Source: Rhizobium leucaenae USDA 9039 (GTDB taxonomy: Bacteria > Pseudomonadota > Alphaproteobacteria > Rhizobiales > Rhizobiaceae). From it: 64,000 bases of DNA. This document shows, piece by piece, positions 24,486 through 33,692 of this stretch. The notes below the pieces were generated by a model. The model was given only the letters and a program-made list of their open reading frames with translations, searched no databases and was not told the DNA's origin. Numbering within the stretch: the stretch's first letter is position 1; every line of letters begins with the position of its first letter. The stretch lies in assembly GCF_000426285.1 (NCBI RefSeq), contig NZ_AUFB01000015.1, positions 62,001 to 126,000 of the forward strand, written 5' to 3'. Made by a program: the position numbers and the translations under genes.

Positions 24486-26921
24486 ATGACCGACATATCC
24501 GTAACCGAAAACGGCGGTAATGCCGAGTATGGCGCAGATTCCATTAAGGTTCTGAAGGGCCTTGATGCCGTGCGCAAGCGTCCCGGCATGTATATCGGCG
24601 ACACGGATGATGGCTCGGGCCTGCATCACATGGTTTATGAGGTCGTCGACAACGCCATCGACGAGGCGCTGGCCGGCCATGCCGACATCGTCACGGTGAC
24701 GCTCAATCCCGATGGTTCGGTGACGGTCACCGACAACGGCCGCGGCATTCCGACGGATATCCATACCGGCGAAGGCGTTTCCGCAGCCGAAGTCATCATG
24801 ACCCAGCTTCATGCCGGCGGTAAGTTCGACCAGAATTCCTATAAGGTCTCCGGCGGCCTGCATGGCGTCGGTGTTTCGGTCGTCAACGCTTTGTCCGTCT
24901 GGCTGAAACTGAAGATCCGCCGCCAGGGCAGGATCCATGAAATGAGCTTCACCCACGGCGTCGCCGATGCGCCGCTCAGGGAGACCGGCGACGCCGGCAA
25001 CGAGACGGGCACGGAAGTCAGCTTCATGCCAAGCTCGCAGACCTTCACGATGACGGAATTCGACTATGCCACGCTGGAGCATCGCCTGCGCGAGCTGGCG
25101 TTCCTGAATTCGGGGGTCCGGATTCTCCTCAGCGACAAGCGTCACTCCGACGTCAAGCAGGAAGAAATGATCTACGATGGCGGCCTCGAGGCTTTCGTCG
25201 CCTATCTCGATCGCGCCAAGAAGCCGCTGGTCGAAAAGCCGGTCTCCATCCGCGGCGAAAAGGATGGCATCACCGTCGAAGTGGCGATGTGGTGGAACGA
25301 CAGCTACCACGAAAACGTGCTCTGCTTCACCAATAACATCCCGCAGCGCGATGGCGGCACGCATATGGCGGGCTTCCGTGGCGCACTGACGCGCCAGATC
25401 ACCTCCTATGCCGACACCTCCGGCATCACCAAGAAGGAAAAGGTGACGCTGACGGGTGACGATTGCCGCGAAGGACTGACAGCAGTGCTTTCGGTAAAGG
25501 TTCCGGACCCGAAGTTCTCATCGCAGACCAAGGACAAGCTGGTGTCGTCGGAAGTGCGGCCGGTGGTCGAAAGCCTTGTCAACGAAGCATTGAGCACTTG
25601 GCTTGAAGAACATCCGGCCGAGGCGAAGGTACTGGTCGGCAAGGTCGTCGAAGCGGCCGCTGCCCGCGAAGCCGCTCGCAAGGCGCGCGAACTGACCCGG
25701 CGCAAGGGCGCTCTCGACATTGCTTCCTTGCCCGGCAAGCTTGCCGACTGCTCCGAGCGCGATCCGGCCAAGTCCGAAGTCTTCCTGGTGGAGGGTGATT
25801 CGGCAGGCGGTTCGGCCAAGCAGGGCCGTTCGCGCGAAAACCAGGCGATCCTGCCGCTGCGCGGCAAAATCCTCAACGTCGAGCGTGCCCGTTTCGACAA
25901 GATGCTGTCGAGTCAGGAAATCGGCACGCTGATCACCGCACTCGGAACCGGCATCGGCAAGGACGAGTTCAACGCCGACAAGCTGCGCTATCATAAGATC
26001 ATCATCATGACGGACGCCGATGTCGACGGCGCCCACATTCGCACGCTGCTGCTCACCTTCTTCTTCCGGCAGATGCCCGATCTCATCGAGCGCGGTCATC
26101 TCTATATCGCCCAGCCGCCGCTCTATAAGGTGACGCGTGGCAAATCGGTGCAATATGTGAAAGATGAAAAGGCGCTGGAAGAATATCTGATCGGCCAGGG
26201 TCTCGATGATGCCAGCCTGCGTCTCGGCACGGGTGAAGTCCGCGCCGGCCAGGATCTGCGGGAGGTCATTTCCGATGCACTCCGTCTGCGCACGCTGCTC
26301 GACAATCTGCATTCGCGCTATAACCGCGCCGTCGTCGAACAGGCGGCGATTGCCGGCGCTCTGAATGCCGAGCTCGTCAGCAATCCGGCGCGGGCCGAAA
26401 GCCTGGTGAATGACGTTGCCAAGCGGCTCGACATCATTGCCGAGGAAACCGAACGCGGTTGGAATGGTGGCCTCACCAGCGAGGGCGGTTTGCGTTTCGA
26501 GCGCATGGTGCGGGGCGTCAAGGAAGTCGTCGTTCTCGACATGGCGCTGATCGGCTCGCAGGACGCGCGTCTCATCGATCAGCTCGCCTCGCGTCTCAAG
26601 GAGGTCTATGACCTGCCGCCGAAGCTCGTTCGCCGCGACGGCGAAACCGAGATTTCCGGCCCGCGCATGCTGCTGGAAACCATCTTCGCCAGCGGCCGCA
26701 AGGGTCTCACCATGCAGCGCTACAAGGGTCTCGGCGAGATGAATGCCGAGCAGCTTTGGGAAACGACACTCGATCCGAACGTCCGTTCGCTGCTGCAGGT
26801 CAAAGTCGCCGATGCAACCGATGCCGACGGTTTGTTTGCCCGGCTCATGGGCGACGAGGTCGAGCCCCGGCGCGAGTTCATCCAGGACAACGCGCTGAGC
26901 GTCGCCAACCTCGATATCTGA
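24486..26921 (+). CDS. gyrB: DNA gyrase subunit B
   Basis: An 811-residue ATPase subunit of DNA gyrase, which introduces negative supercoils. GHKL motifs are EVVDNAIDEALAGHADIVTV near residues 50-69, VTDNGRGIPTDIHT, LHAGGKFDQNSYKVSGGLHG and VGVSVVNALS. The TOPRIM domain has VEGDSAGGSAKQGRSRENQA and IIIMTDADVDGAHIRTLLL. The C-terminus is RYKGLGEMNAEQLWETTLDP and MGDEVEPRREFIQDNAL. TOPRIM residues and EPRREFI favour GyrB over ParE. The 149-bp upstream gap has no gene; a convergent terminator follows. Confidence 0.96.
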   Translation: MTDISVTENGGNAEYGADSIKVLKGLDAVRKRPGMYIGDTDDGSGLHHMVYEVVDNAIDEALAGHADIVTVTLNPDGSVTVTDNGRGIPTDIHTGEGVSAAEVIMTQLHAGGKFDQNSYKVSGGLHGVGVSVVNALSVWLKLKIRRQGRIHEMSFTHGVADAPLRETGDAGNETGTEVSFMPSSQTFTMTEFDYATLEHRLRELAFLNSGVRILLSDKRHSDVKQEEMIYDGGLEAFVAYLDRAKKPLVEKPVSIRGEKDGITVEVAMWWNDSYHENVLCFTNNIPQRDGGTHMAGFRGALTRQITSYADTSGITKKEKVTLTGDDCREGLTAVLSVKVPDPKFSSQTKDKLVSSEVRPVVESLVNEALSTWLEEHPAEAKVLVGKVVEAAAAREAARKARELTRRKGALDIASLPGKLADCSERDPAKSEVFLVEGDSAGGSAKQGRSRENQAILPLRGKILNVERARFDKMLSSQEIGTLITALGTGIGKDEFNADKLRYHKIIIMTDADVDGAHIRTLLLTFFFRQMPDLIERGHLYIAQPPLYKVTRGKSVQYVKDEKALEEYLIGQGLDDASLRLGTGEVRAGQDLREVISDALRLRTLLDNLHSRYNRAVVEQAAIAGALNAELVSNPARAESLVNDVAKRLDIIAEETERGWNGGLTSEGGLRFERMVRGVKEVVVLDMALIGSQDARLIDQLASRLKEVYDLPPKLVRRDGETEISGPRMLLETIFASGRKGLTMQRYKGLGEMNAEQLWETTLDPNVRSLLQVKVADATDADGLFARLMGDEVEPRREFIQDNALSVANLDI

Positions 26922-26938
26922 TCGCCAATTTCAGAAAC

Positions 26939-26980
26939 AAAAAAGGCCCGCCCGATGCTTCAGGCGGGCCTTTGTATTTC
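26939..26980. terminator. bidirectional terminator between gyrB and the nitroreductase gene
   Basis: GGCCCGCC and GGCGGGCC arms (26945-26970) enclose a CGATGCTTCA loop. AAAAAA precedes the hairpin on the left and TTTGTATTT follows on the right, so both converging genes can use it. Confidence 0.85.
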
Positions 26981-26988
26981 GAGATCAA

Positions 26989-27588
26989 TTACTTGGCGAT
27001 AAAGGTACCGTTAAAGGCGACTTCGGAAAGCGGCTTGCGGTGGTTCGGAACTTCACGCTCCCTCAGCTTCTCCGGAAGCTGGTCCTTGTTGCCGATCCTG
27101 CCGATCGCAACGGCCGCCTCGACGCGGAAGCCTTGGGGAATACCGAGAACTTCATAGGATTTCTCGACATGGAAACCGCCCATGCCGTGAGCTGCGTAGC
27201 CGGCTAGGTGCGCCTGCAGCGCCAAGAAGCCCCATGCTGTACCGGTGTCGAAGGAGTGGCTGTAGTTGGGCTTCTGCTCGGCAGAGCCGAGCTCGCCGTT
27301 ATGGGTGCGCGAAATGACGAAAAGCAGGGCGGCAGCGGATTTCGCCCAGCCCTGGTTGAACTCGATCAGCAGATCGAGGAATTTCTCCCAGCTCTCCGAG
27401 CCGCGCAGCGCGTAGACGAAGCGCCAGGGCTGCATATTGGAGGCGGACGGCGCCCAATGGGCAGCTTCCAGAATGGTGAGGAGATCGGCCTCGGGCATGG
27501 TTTCGTTGGAATAGGCACGCGGCGACCAACGGTCGAGAAAGAGCTTGTCGATCGGATATTGCGATTCGCGGAAATTGCTGGACGTCAT
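26989..27588 (-). CDS. nitroreductase family protein
   Basis: A 199-residue FMN-dependent oxidoreductase of the nitroreductase superfamily. FMN-binding stretches are FLDRWSPRAYSNETMPEADL near residues 17-36 and AAHWAPSASNMQPWRFVYAL near residues 43-62, with a C-terminal PQGFRVEAAVAIGRIG segment. These enzymes reduce nitro compounds or quinones; the natural substrate is not visible. It begins MTSSNFRESQYPIDKLF. Its neighbour set includes a glutathionyl-hydroquinone reductase, which hints at quinone or xenobiotic detoxification. Confidence 0.88.
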   Translation of the reverse strand: MTSSNFRESQYPIDKLFLDRWSPRAYSNETMPEADLLTILEAAHWAPSASNMQPWRFVYALRGSESWEKFLDLLIEFNQGWAKSAAALLFVISRTHNGELGSAEQKPNYSHSFDTGTAWGFLALQAHLAGYAAHGMGGFHVEKSYEVLGIPQGFRVEAAVAIGRIGNKDQLPEKLREREVPNHRKPLSEVAFNGTFIAK

Positions 27589-27669
27589 ACGATTCTTTCC
27601 ATCTGAGGAAGGCAGTCGCGGACCGTTGGGAGCGGAAAGGCGACTGGCCTTGGAGGATACGACGCGAAC

Positions 27670-27969
27670 CTATACCCGGCTCGCATCCGCAGTCCAGACC
27701 ACGTCAAGCTCTTCGCGGAAGGCAAATCGCTTGAGGTGATCGGCGACCACATTCTGCATGCGTTCGAGGTCCTGCGGATTTTCGACGTACAGCGTCATCC
27801 GCAAAGCCGAGGCATCGGCCGCGAACTCTACGAAGGTTTCGGGGCTGAACGGCACTTTGCCTGCGGTTTCATTGAATTCGACGGTGAAACGGTGGCTCCA
27901 GTGTTTGCAAAGCTGCTGCAGGTAGCGGCTGGCATGCTCGGTTTTCACGGAAGAAACGGACGTAGGCAT
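27670..27969 (-). CDS. DUF2218 domain-containing protein
   Basis: A 99-residue cytoplasmic protein matching the DUF2218 family: MPTSVSSVKTEHASRYLQQL, HWSHRFTVEFNETAGKVPF, and DLERMQNVVADHLKRFAFRE. The length is usual for the family. The function is unknown; other DUF2218 genes often sit next to siderophore or iron-reductase genes, which I do not see here. ATG 27967-27969 is preceded by GGAGCTCCC-like sequence; the frame upstream to 28218 is unrelated. It is divergent from the GS-hydroquinone reductase gene. Confidence 0.82.
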   Translation of the reverse strand: MPTSVSSVKTEHASRYLQQLCKHWSHRFTVEFNETAGKVPFSPETFVEFAADASALRMTLYVENPQDLERMQNVVADHLKRFAFREELDVVWTADASRV

Positions 27970-28123
27970 AGGGAGCTCCGATAACTGGAATTTGTCAGGC
28001 AAGTTTATAGTCGTATCCGGCTCTGCCCGGTAGACAGTCTGTTTCAATATTGCGTTATTTCGGTGAAATCCAATTTCGCTATGATCCCCGGCGACAGAAC
28101 GCGCGCGAATTGGAGACAAAACC

Positions 28124-29077
28124 GTGCTGGTGAACGGAAGATGGATGGAAGACTGGCAGCCGGTCCAGGCCAAGGATGAAAAGGGCGGCTTCGTTCGCCA
28201 GACCTCAAGCTTCCGCAATTGGGTGACGCTGGACGGACGGCCGGGCCCGACGGGCGAGGGTGGTTTTGCCGCTGAAGCCGGTCGTTATCATCTCTATGTC
28301 GCGCTCATCTGCCCCTGGGCCTCGCGCACGCTCATCGGACGCAAACTGAAGGGCTTGGAAGACGTCATTTCCGTGTCGGTGGTCGAGCCGGCCTTGAGCA
28401 AGCAAGGCTGGCGCTTCGGAACTTATCCCGGCGCTACCGACGATCCAGTCAATGGGACCCGCTACATGCATGAAATCTATACGAAGGCTGATCCGGCCTT
28501 TTCCGGTCGGGCCACCGTGCCGGTGCTTTGGGACAAGCGGAAGGGCACGATCGTCAACAATGAGTCCGCCGATATCCTGCGCATGTTGAATGATGGTTTC
28601 GGCGATCTCGCCAGCCATGCGATCGATCTTTATCCGGCCGGCCGGCGCGAAGACATCGATGCTTTCAATGCCCGCATCTATCCAGTCCTCAACAATGGCG
28701 TCTATCGAACCGGCTTCGCGACGACACAGATCGCCTATGAAGAAGCCTTCCGCGACCTGTTCGATTGCCTCGACCGGGTTGAAGGTGATCTCGAAGGCAA
28801 GGATTTCCTCTTTGCCGATCATCCGACCGAAAGCGATATCAGGCTCTTCGTCACGCTCGTCCGCTTCGATCTTGCCTATCACGGCTTGTTCAAATGCAAT
28901 CTTCGCCGCCTCTCGGACTACGCCAATCTCCAGGCCTTTTGCCGTCGCATGCTCGACTGGCCGGGCGTCGCCGAGACCGTCAGCTTCGACCATATCAAGC
29001 GTGGTTATTATTCCATCGCGGCACTCAATCCGACTGGAATTGTGCCGGCAGGCCCGGCGCTCGACGAACTTTTCTGA
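28124..29077 (+). CDS. glutathionyl-hydroquinone reductase (Xi-class GST, YqjG/ECM4 family)
   Basis: A 317-residue Xi-class glutathione transferase that removes glutathione from S-glutathionyl-hydroquinones. The catalytic cysteine is C63 in ALICPWASRTLIGRKLKG. Other family segments are RYMHEIYTKADPAFSGRATV, VPVLWDKRKGTIVNNESADI, NARIYPVLNNGVYRTGFATT and DHIKRGYYSIAALNPTGIVP at the C-terminus. The start is GTG 28124 after a TGGAGAC ribosome site. It is divergent from DUF2218 and followed by a PLP decarboxylase 62 bp on. Confidence 0.92.
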   Translation: MLVNGRWMEDWQPVQAKDEKGGFVRQTSSFRNWVTLDGRPGPTGEGGFAAEAGRYHLYVALICPWASRTLIGRKLKGLEDVISVSVVEPALSKQGWRFGTYPGATDDPVNGTRYMHEIYTKADPAFSGRATVPVLWDKRKGTIVNNESADILRMLNDGFGDLASHAIDLYPAGRREDIDAFNARIYPVLNNGVYRTGFATTQIAYEEAFRDLFDCLDRVEGDLEGKDFLFADHPTESDIRLFVTLVRFDLAYHGLFKCNLRRLSDYANLQAFCRRMLDWPGVAETVSFDHIKRGYYSIAALNPTGIVPAGPALDELF

Positions 29078-29139
29078 CACTCGACCGTCTCGGAAAACCG
29101 GTCTAAGGTCTGCCCTGATTGACGAGTGAGGAGGCGGGC

Positions 29140-30573
29140 ATGGATTGGGAGGAGTTTCGGCGCTGGTCAGAGAAGGCCGCAGGTTGGGGTGCGGACTATC
29201 GCGCGTCGCTTCGCGACCGGCCGGTGCGGGCGCAAACGGCGCCGGGCGAAATCGCGGCCCATATCGCCGATTCTCCGCCCGAATCCGGCGAGCCGATGGA
29301 GGATATCTTCGAGGATTTTGAGGATATCCTCGTTCCCGGCATGACGCATTGGCAGCATCCGCGCTTCTTCGCCTATTTCCCCGCCAATGCCGCCCCGGTA
29401 TCGGTCATCGCCGAATATCTCGTCAGCGCGATCGCAGCCCAATGCATGCTGTGGCAGACTTCGCCATCTGCCACCGAGTTGGAAACCAAAGTGGTCGACT
29501 GGCTGCGTCAGGCCCTTGGTCTTCCCGACAGCTTTACCGGCGTCGTTCAGGATTCCGCCTCCACCGCAACGCTGGCGGCGGTGCTGGTCATGCGCGAAAG
29601 GGCGCTCGGCTGGCGGGGCAACAGCCAAGGCCTTGCGGCGAACAAGGCGGTGCGGATCTACTGCACCGATCAGGTCCACACGTCGATTGATCGCGCCATC
29701 TGGATATCCGGCGTGGGATCGGAGAACCTGGTCCGCGTTCCCTCCGGCGGCCCGAACAGCGCGATGGACACGCAGGCATTGGCGGCTGCGATCGAGCGCG
29801 ATCGGGCAGCAGGCCTGCTGCCGGCTGGCGTCATTCCCTGTGTCGGTGGCACCAGCATCGGTGGCTGCGACGATATCGCAGCGGTCGTCGAAGTTGCACA
29901 CGCTCAAGGGCTTTATGTGCATGTCGACGCCGCCTGGGCCGGTTCGGCGATGATCTGCCCGGAATTTCGGACGTTGTGGCAGGGTGTCGAACAGGCAGAT
30001 TCCGTGGTCTTCAACCCGCATAAATGGCTTGGCGCTCAGTTCGACTGCTCGGTCCAGTTCGTTCGCGAACCAGAGGCGCTGGTCCGCACGCTCGCGATCC
30101 AACCTGAATATCTGCGCACGCATGGTCATGACGGCATCATCAATTATTCGGAATGGTCCGTGCCGCTGGGCCGCCGTTTTCGCGCGCTGAAACTCTGGTT
30201 CCTCTTGCGCTATCACGGCCTCGAGGGCTTGCGCACGATGATCCGAAACCATGTCTCCTGGTCGCAGAATCTGGCTAAGCGCCTGGCTGCCGAACCCGAT
30301 TTCGAGATCGTCACCCAGCCATTCCTGTCGCTCTTCTCCTTCGACCACAAAGCGCCCGTCGGCGTGGATCAGGAAGAGCATACGCAGCGGCTGATCGCGG
30401 CGATCAACAATGACGGCCGCATCTACCTGACGCAGACCCGCGTCGAGGGTCGATTGCTCATTCGTTTCCAGGCAGGTCAGTTTGAGGCGACAGCCGAGGA
30501 TATCGATACGGCCTTTGACGTCATCGTCGAAATCGCCAGATCGCTGCCCCAGAGTTATGGCGCTGCTTTATAA
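29140..30573 (+). CDS. pyridoxal-dependent group II decarboxylase (aromatic amino-acid decarboxylase-like)
   Basis: A 477-residue PLP enzyme of the DDC/TDC group. The PLP lysine is K295 in VVFNPHKWLGAQFDCS, with the upstream aspartate motif YVHVDAAWAGSAMI. Other family stretches are HWQHPRFFAYFPANAAPVSV, MLWQTSPSATELETKVVDWL and the VHTSIDRAIWISGV segment. The length fits aromatic-L-amino-acid decarboxylases; the substrate cannot be assigned. ATG 29140 follows a GAGGAGG site; seven upstream codons lack conservation. Confidence 0.9.
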   Translation: MDWEEFRRWSEKAAGWGADYRASLRDRPVRAQTAPGEIAAHIADSPPESGEPMEDIFEDFEDILVPGMTHWQHPRFFAYFPANAAPVSVIAEYLVSAIAAQCMLWQTSPSATELETKVVDWLRQALGLPDSFTGVVQDSASTATLAAVLVMRERALGWRGNSQGLAANKAVRIYCTDQVHTSIDRAIWISGVGSENLVRVPSGGPNSAMDTQALAAAIERDRAAGLLPAGVIPCVGGTSIGGCDDIAAVVEVAHAQGLYVHVDAAWAGSAMICPEFRTLWQGVEQADSVVFNPHKWLGAQFDCSVQFVREPEALVRTLAIQPEYLRTHGHDGIINYSEWSVPLGRRFRALKLWFLLRYHGLEGLRTMIRNHVSWSQNLAKRLAAEPDFEIVTQPFLSLFSFDHKAPVGVDQEEHTQRLIAAINNDGRIYLTQTRVEGRLLIRFQAGQFEATAEDIDTAFDVIVEIARSLPQSYGAAL

Positions 30574-30677
30574 AGAGCCATGGCGGCGCACCCAAATCGA
30601 TGGGTGACACTGGTGAATAATTCGTTCATATGTGGTGAAACCAATCTCGTTTTTGAAGATGCAGGGAAGGAAGACCT

Positions 30678-31520
30678 ATGAAATTGTTGCGTGTTGGCGA
30701 TGCCGGCAAGGAAAAGCCGGCGCTTCTGGATAGCGACGGCAAGATCCGCGATCTCTCCGCTCATGTCGCCGATATCGGTGGCGAGGCGATTTCGCCGGCC
30801 GGCCTGGCGAAGATCGCCGCTCTCGATCCGAAGAGCCTGCCGGAACTGCCCGAAGGCCGTATCGGCGCCTGCGTCGCCGGCACCGGCAAGTTCATCTGCA
30901 TCGGCCTGAACTTCTCCGACCATGCCGCCGAAACCGGCGCTACCGTGCCGCCGGAGCCGATCATCTTCATGAAGGCCACCTCCGCCATCGTCGGCCCGAA
31001 TGACAACGTGCTGATCCCGCGCGGCTCGGAAAAGACCGATTGGGAAGTCGAACTCGGCGTCGTCATCGGCAAGACGGCGAAATATGTCAGCGAGGCCGAT
31101 GCACTCGACTATGTCGCCGGTTACTGCGTCTCCCATGATGTCTCCGAACGCGCCTTCCAGACCGAGCGTTCGGGACAGTGGACCAAGGGCAAGTCCTGCG
31201 ACACCTTCGGCCCGATCGGCCCCTGGCTCGTCACCAAGGACGAAGTCGCCGATCCGCAGAATCTCGGCATGTGGCTGAAGGTCAACGGCAAGATGATGCA
31301 GAACGGCTCGACCAAGACCATGGTCTATGGCGTTGCCTACCTCGTCTCCTATCTCAGCCAGTTCATGTCGCTGCATCCGGGCGACGTCATCTCCACCGGC
31401 ACGCCTCCGGGCGTCGGCATGGGCATGAAGCCGCCGCAATATCTGAAGCCAGGCGACATCGTCGAACTCGGCATGGAAGGCCTCGGCACGCAGCGCCAAA
31501 CCTTCCTCGCCGATGCTTGA
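30678..31520 (+). CDS. fumarylacetoacetate hydrolase family protein (ureidoglycolate lyase-like)
   Basis: A 280-residue FAH-superfamily enzyme. It begins MKLLRVGDAGKEKPALLDSD. Metal-site and core motifs are IGLNFSDHAAETGATVPPEP, DWEVELGVVIGKTAKYV with the metal glutamates, CVSHDVSERAFQ, and DVISTGTPPGVGMGMKPPQ near the C-terminus. Such proteins cleave or hydrate C-C bonds or act as ureidoglycolate lyase; rhizobial homologues often carry the latter name. No purine-degradation genes lie nearby, so substrate is open. An intrinsic terminator follows. Confidence 0.87.
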   Translation: MKLLRVGDAGKEKPALLDSDGKIRDLSAHVADIGGEAISPAGLAKIAALDPKSLPELPEGRIGACVAGTGKFICIGLNFSDHAAETGATVPPEPIIFMKATSAIVGPNDNVLIPRGSEKTDWEVELGVVIGKTAKYVSEADALDYVAGYCVSHDVSERAFQTERSGQWTKGKSCDTFGPIGPWLVTKDEVADPQNLGMWLKVNGKMMQNGSTKTMVYGVAYLVSYLSQFMSLHPGDVISTGTPPGVGMGMKPPQYLKPGDIVELGMEGLGTQRQTFLADA

Positions 31521-31565
31521 TGAACGTGCACGATCAGGAACTTTAACGTTTTGAGACCATTATTG

Positions 31566-31596
31566 ATGCCGGAGAAGCAATTCTCCGGCATTTTTA
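31566..31596 (+). terminator. intrinsic terminator of the FAH-family gene
   Basis: ATGCCGGAGAA and TTCTCCGGCAT form an 11-bp stem with a four-base loop, followed by TTTTTAC. Confidence 0.85.
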
Positions 31597-31649
31597 CATG
31601 GGTAAGAATCCGAATGGGTAATGTTGCCCTGCAATAAAAACTGCTAGTC

Positions 31650-31672
31650 TCTATAAAAGAGTTTTTTATAGA
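31650..31672. promoter_or_regulatory. perfect 9-bp inverted repeat upstream of phaZ (candidate operator)
   Basis: TCTATAAAA and TTTTATAGA arms are separated by GAGTT and lie about 60 bp before the phaZ start. The short AT-rich stem without a following T-run suggests an operator more than a terminator. No regulator can be named. Confidence 0.4.
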
Positions 31673-31729
31673 TGAGGGTCGCGCTGGGGGAGCGTTCTTC
31701 GTCTGATCACCTCGAAAGGTAATGATTTT

Positions 31730-33004
31730 ATGTTTTATCAACTCTATGAACTTAATCATGCTGCCCTCGCACCCTTTCGCGCCGCCGCCGATATGATGCG
31801 CCTGGCCTATGGCAATCCGCTTAATCCGCTCTCCCATACGATGCTCGGCCGCACGGTGACGGCCAGTCTCGAAGTTTTCGAGCGCACCACCCGGCGCTAT
31901 GGCAAGCCCGAATTCGGTCTGCATGAAACCTCGATCGGCGGGAAGTCGGTTTCGGTCCACGAAAAGATCGTCTGGAACAAGCCCTTCTGCAATCTGATCC
32001 ATTTAGAGCGCAGCCTGCCCGCCGGCCATGGCAGCGATCCGCGCATCCTGATCGTCGCGCCGATGTCGGGCCACTATGCGACGCTGCTGCGCGGCACCGT
32101 GGAAGCCCTCCTGCCGAGCGCGGATATCTACATCACCGACTGGATCGATGCCCGCATGGTGCCGATGACCGAAGGCACCTTCGATCTGGAAGACTACATC
32201 GATTACGTCATCGAGATGCTGCATCATCTCGGGCCGGACACCCATGTCATCGCCGTCTGTCAGCCCTCCGTGCCGGTCCTGGCCGCAGCCGCGGTGATGG
32301 AAGCGGCCGGCGATCCGCTGTCGCCCTCGTCGATGACGCTGATGGGCGGCCCGATCGACACCCGCATCAACCCGACGGCCGTGAACCAGCTCGCCAAGCA
32401 CAGGCCGCTCGAATGGTTCGCCGACAATGTCGTCATGAACGTGCCCTGGCCGCAGCCCGGCTTCATGCGCCCTGTCTATCCCGGCTTCCTGCAGCTCTCC
32501 GGCTTCATGTCGATGAACCTCGATCGGCACATGATCGCGCACAAGGACTTCTTCATGCACCTCGTCAAGAATGACGGCGAACCGGAGAAGCACCGTGATT
32601 TCTACGACGAATATCTGGCGGTCATGGATCTGACGGCGGAATTCTATCTGCAGACCGTCGATCAGGTGTTCATCAAGCACGCCCTGCCGAAGGGCGAGCT
32701 AAGGCATCGCGGCCAACGTGTCGATCCGACAGCGATCCGCAATGTTGCCCTGCTGACCGTCGAAGGTGAAAACGACGATATCTCCGGCGTCGGGCAGACC
32801 AAGGCGGCGCAGACGATCTGCACCAATATCCCTGACGATATGCGGATGCACTATCTGCAGCCGGATGTCGGCCACTACGGCGTCTTCAACGGCTCGCGTT
32901 TCCGGCGCGAAATCGCGCCGCGCATCGTCGCTTTCACCCGAGAACATGGCCGCACCGGAAAGCCGGTCGTCAAACGCGTTATCAAGGGCGGCAAATCCGC
33001 CTGA
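31730..33004 (+). CDS. phaZ: intracellular polyhydroxyalkanoate depolymerase
   Basis: A 424-residue alpha/beta-hydrolase that mobilises intracellular poly-3-hydroxybutyrate granules. It begins MFYQLYELNHAALAPFRAAA. The nucleophile region is HVIAVCQPSVPVLAAAAVME; its cysteine, C177, aligns with the catalytic Cys of the Ralstonia intracellular depolymerases. Also typical are APMSGHYATLLRGTVEALLP, ADIYITDWIDARMVP and the C-terminal histidine in QPDVGHYGVFNGSRFR. PHB turnover is usual in rhizobia. It stands alone after a terminator, with a possible operator upstream. Confidence 0.94.
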   Translation: MFYQLYELNHAALAPFRAAADMMRLAYGNPLNPLSHTMLGRTVTASLEVFERTTRRYGKPEFGLHETSIGGKSVSVHEKIVWNKPFCNLIHLERSLPAGHGSDPRILIVAPMSGHYATLLRGTVEALLPSADIYITDWIDARMVPMTEGTFDLEDYIDYVIEMLHHLGPDTHVIAVCQPSVPVLAAAAVMEAAGDPLSPSSMTLMGGPIDTRINPTAVNQLAKHRPLEWFADNVVMNVPWPQPGFMRPVYPGFLQLSGFMSMNLDRHMIAHKDFFMHLVKNDGEPEKHRDFYDEYLAVMDLTAEFYLQTVDQVFIKHALPKGELRHRGQRVDPTAIRNVALLTVEGENDDISGVGQTKAAQTICTNIPDDMRMHYLQPDVGHYGVFNGSRFRREIAPRIVAFTREHGRTGKPVVKRVIKGGKSA

Positions 33005-33162
33005 AATTGCAAAGAATTAGCTTTTGTTGAATTATCGAGCCGGATTCAAAGGCTTGTTCGATTTTCCGGGCAAAAGCCATTGAAGGCTCACGAAGAGGTT
33101 ACCATCTCGATTCCAGCGGTTCGGCATGTGGCCGGGCCGCGTTACTGCGAGGATACCTCACG

Positions 33163-33603
33163 ATGAACCACCAGTCAGCATTGCTTCGCCCGGATTGGAC
33201 TCCGGCTACCATTGCCCTGATGATACTTGGCTTCGTGGTCTTCTGGCCCCTGGGTCTCGCCATGCTTGCCTATATTCTCTTCGGCGAACGCCTGAGAGAT
33301 TTCAAACGGGATGTAAACCAGAAGGCCGACGGCATGTTTGCCGGCTGCGGCCGCCACCGGGGCCGTTATCGCCAGCATTTCTCTACCGGCAATGTCGCCT
33401 TCGACGATTGGCGCCGGGCAGAGCTGGAGCGCCTCGAAGAGGAGCGCCGCAAGCTCGATGAAATGCGCGCCGAGTTCGATACCTATGTCCGCGAACTGCG
33501 CCGCGCCAAGGATCAGGAAGAGTTCGACCGTTTCATGCGCGACCGTAACAACGTCAAGCGCAATGATGATAGCGGCCCGGCTTCCGAATTTAAGACGCCG
33601 TAA
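33163..33603 (+). CDS. DUF2852 domain-containing membrane protein
   Basis: A 146-residue protein with a hydrophobic N-terminal region (ATIALMILGFVVFWPLGLAM, residues about 14-33, then LAYILFGERL). A Gly/Arg/His-rich loop is followed by a charged helix likely to form a coiled coil (DWRRAELERLEEERRKLDEM, residues about 86-125). It matches the alphaproteobacterial DUF2852 family. Function is unknown. A 158-bp gap after phaZ holds no gene I can support. Confidence 0.85.
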   Translation: MNHQSALLRPDWTPATIALMILGFVVFWPLGLAMLAYILFGERLRDFKRDVNQKADGMFAGCGRHRGRYRQHFSTGNVAFDDWRRAELERLEEERRKLDEMRAEFDTYVRELRRAKDQEEFDRFMRDRNNVKRNDDSGPASEFKTP

Positions 33604-33692
33604 TTGCAACAGCTTTCCAGTCAGAACCGGCATCCGGCGATGCCGGTTTTTCTTTGCCAGAAACCCGCGCGAATCGTATAAAACTGCTTTTC

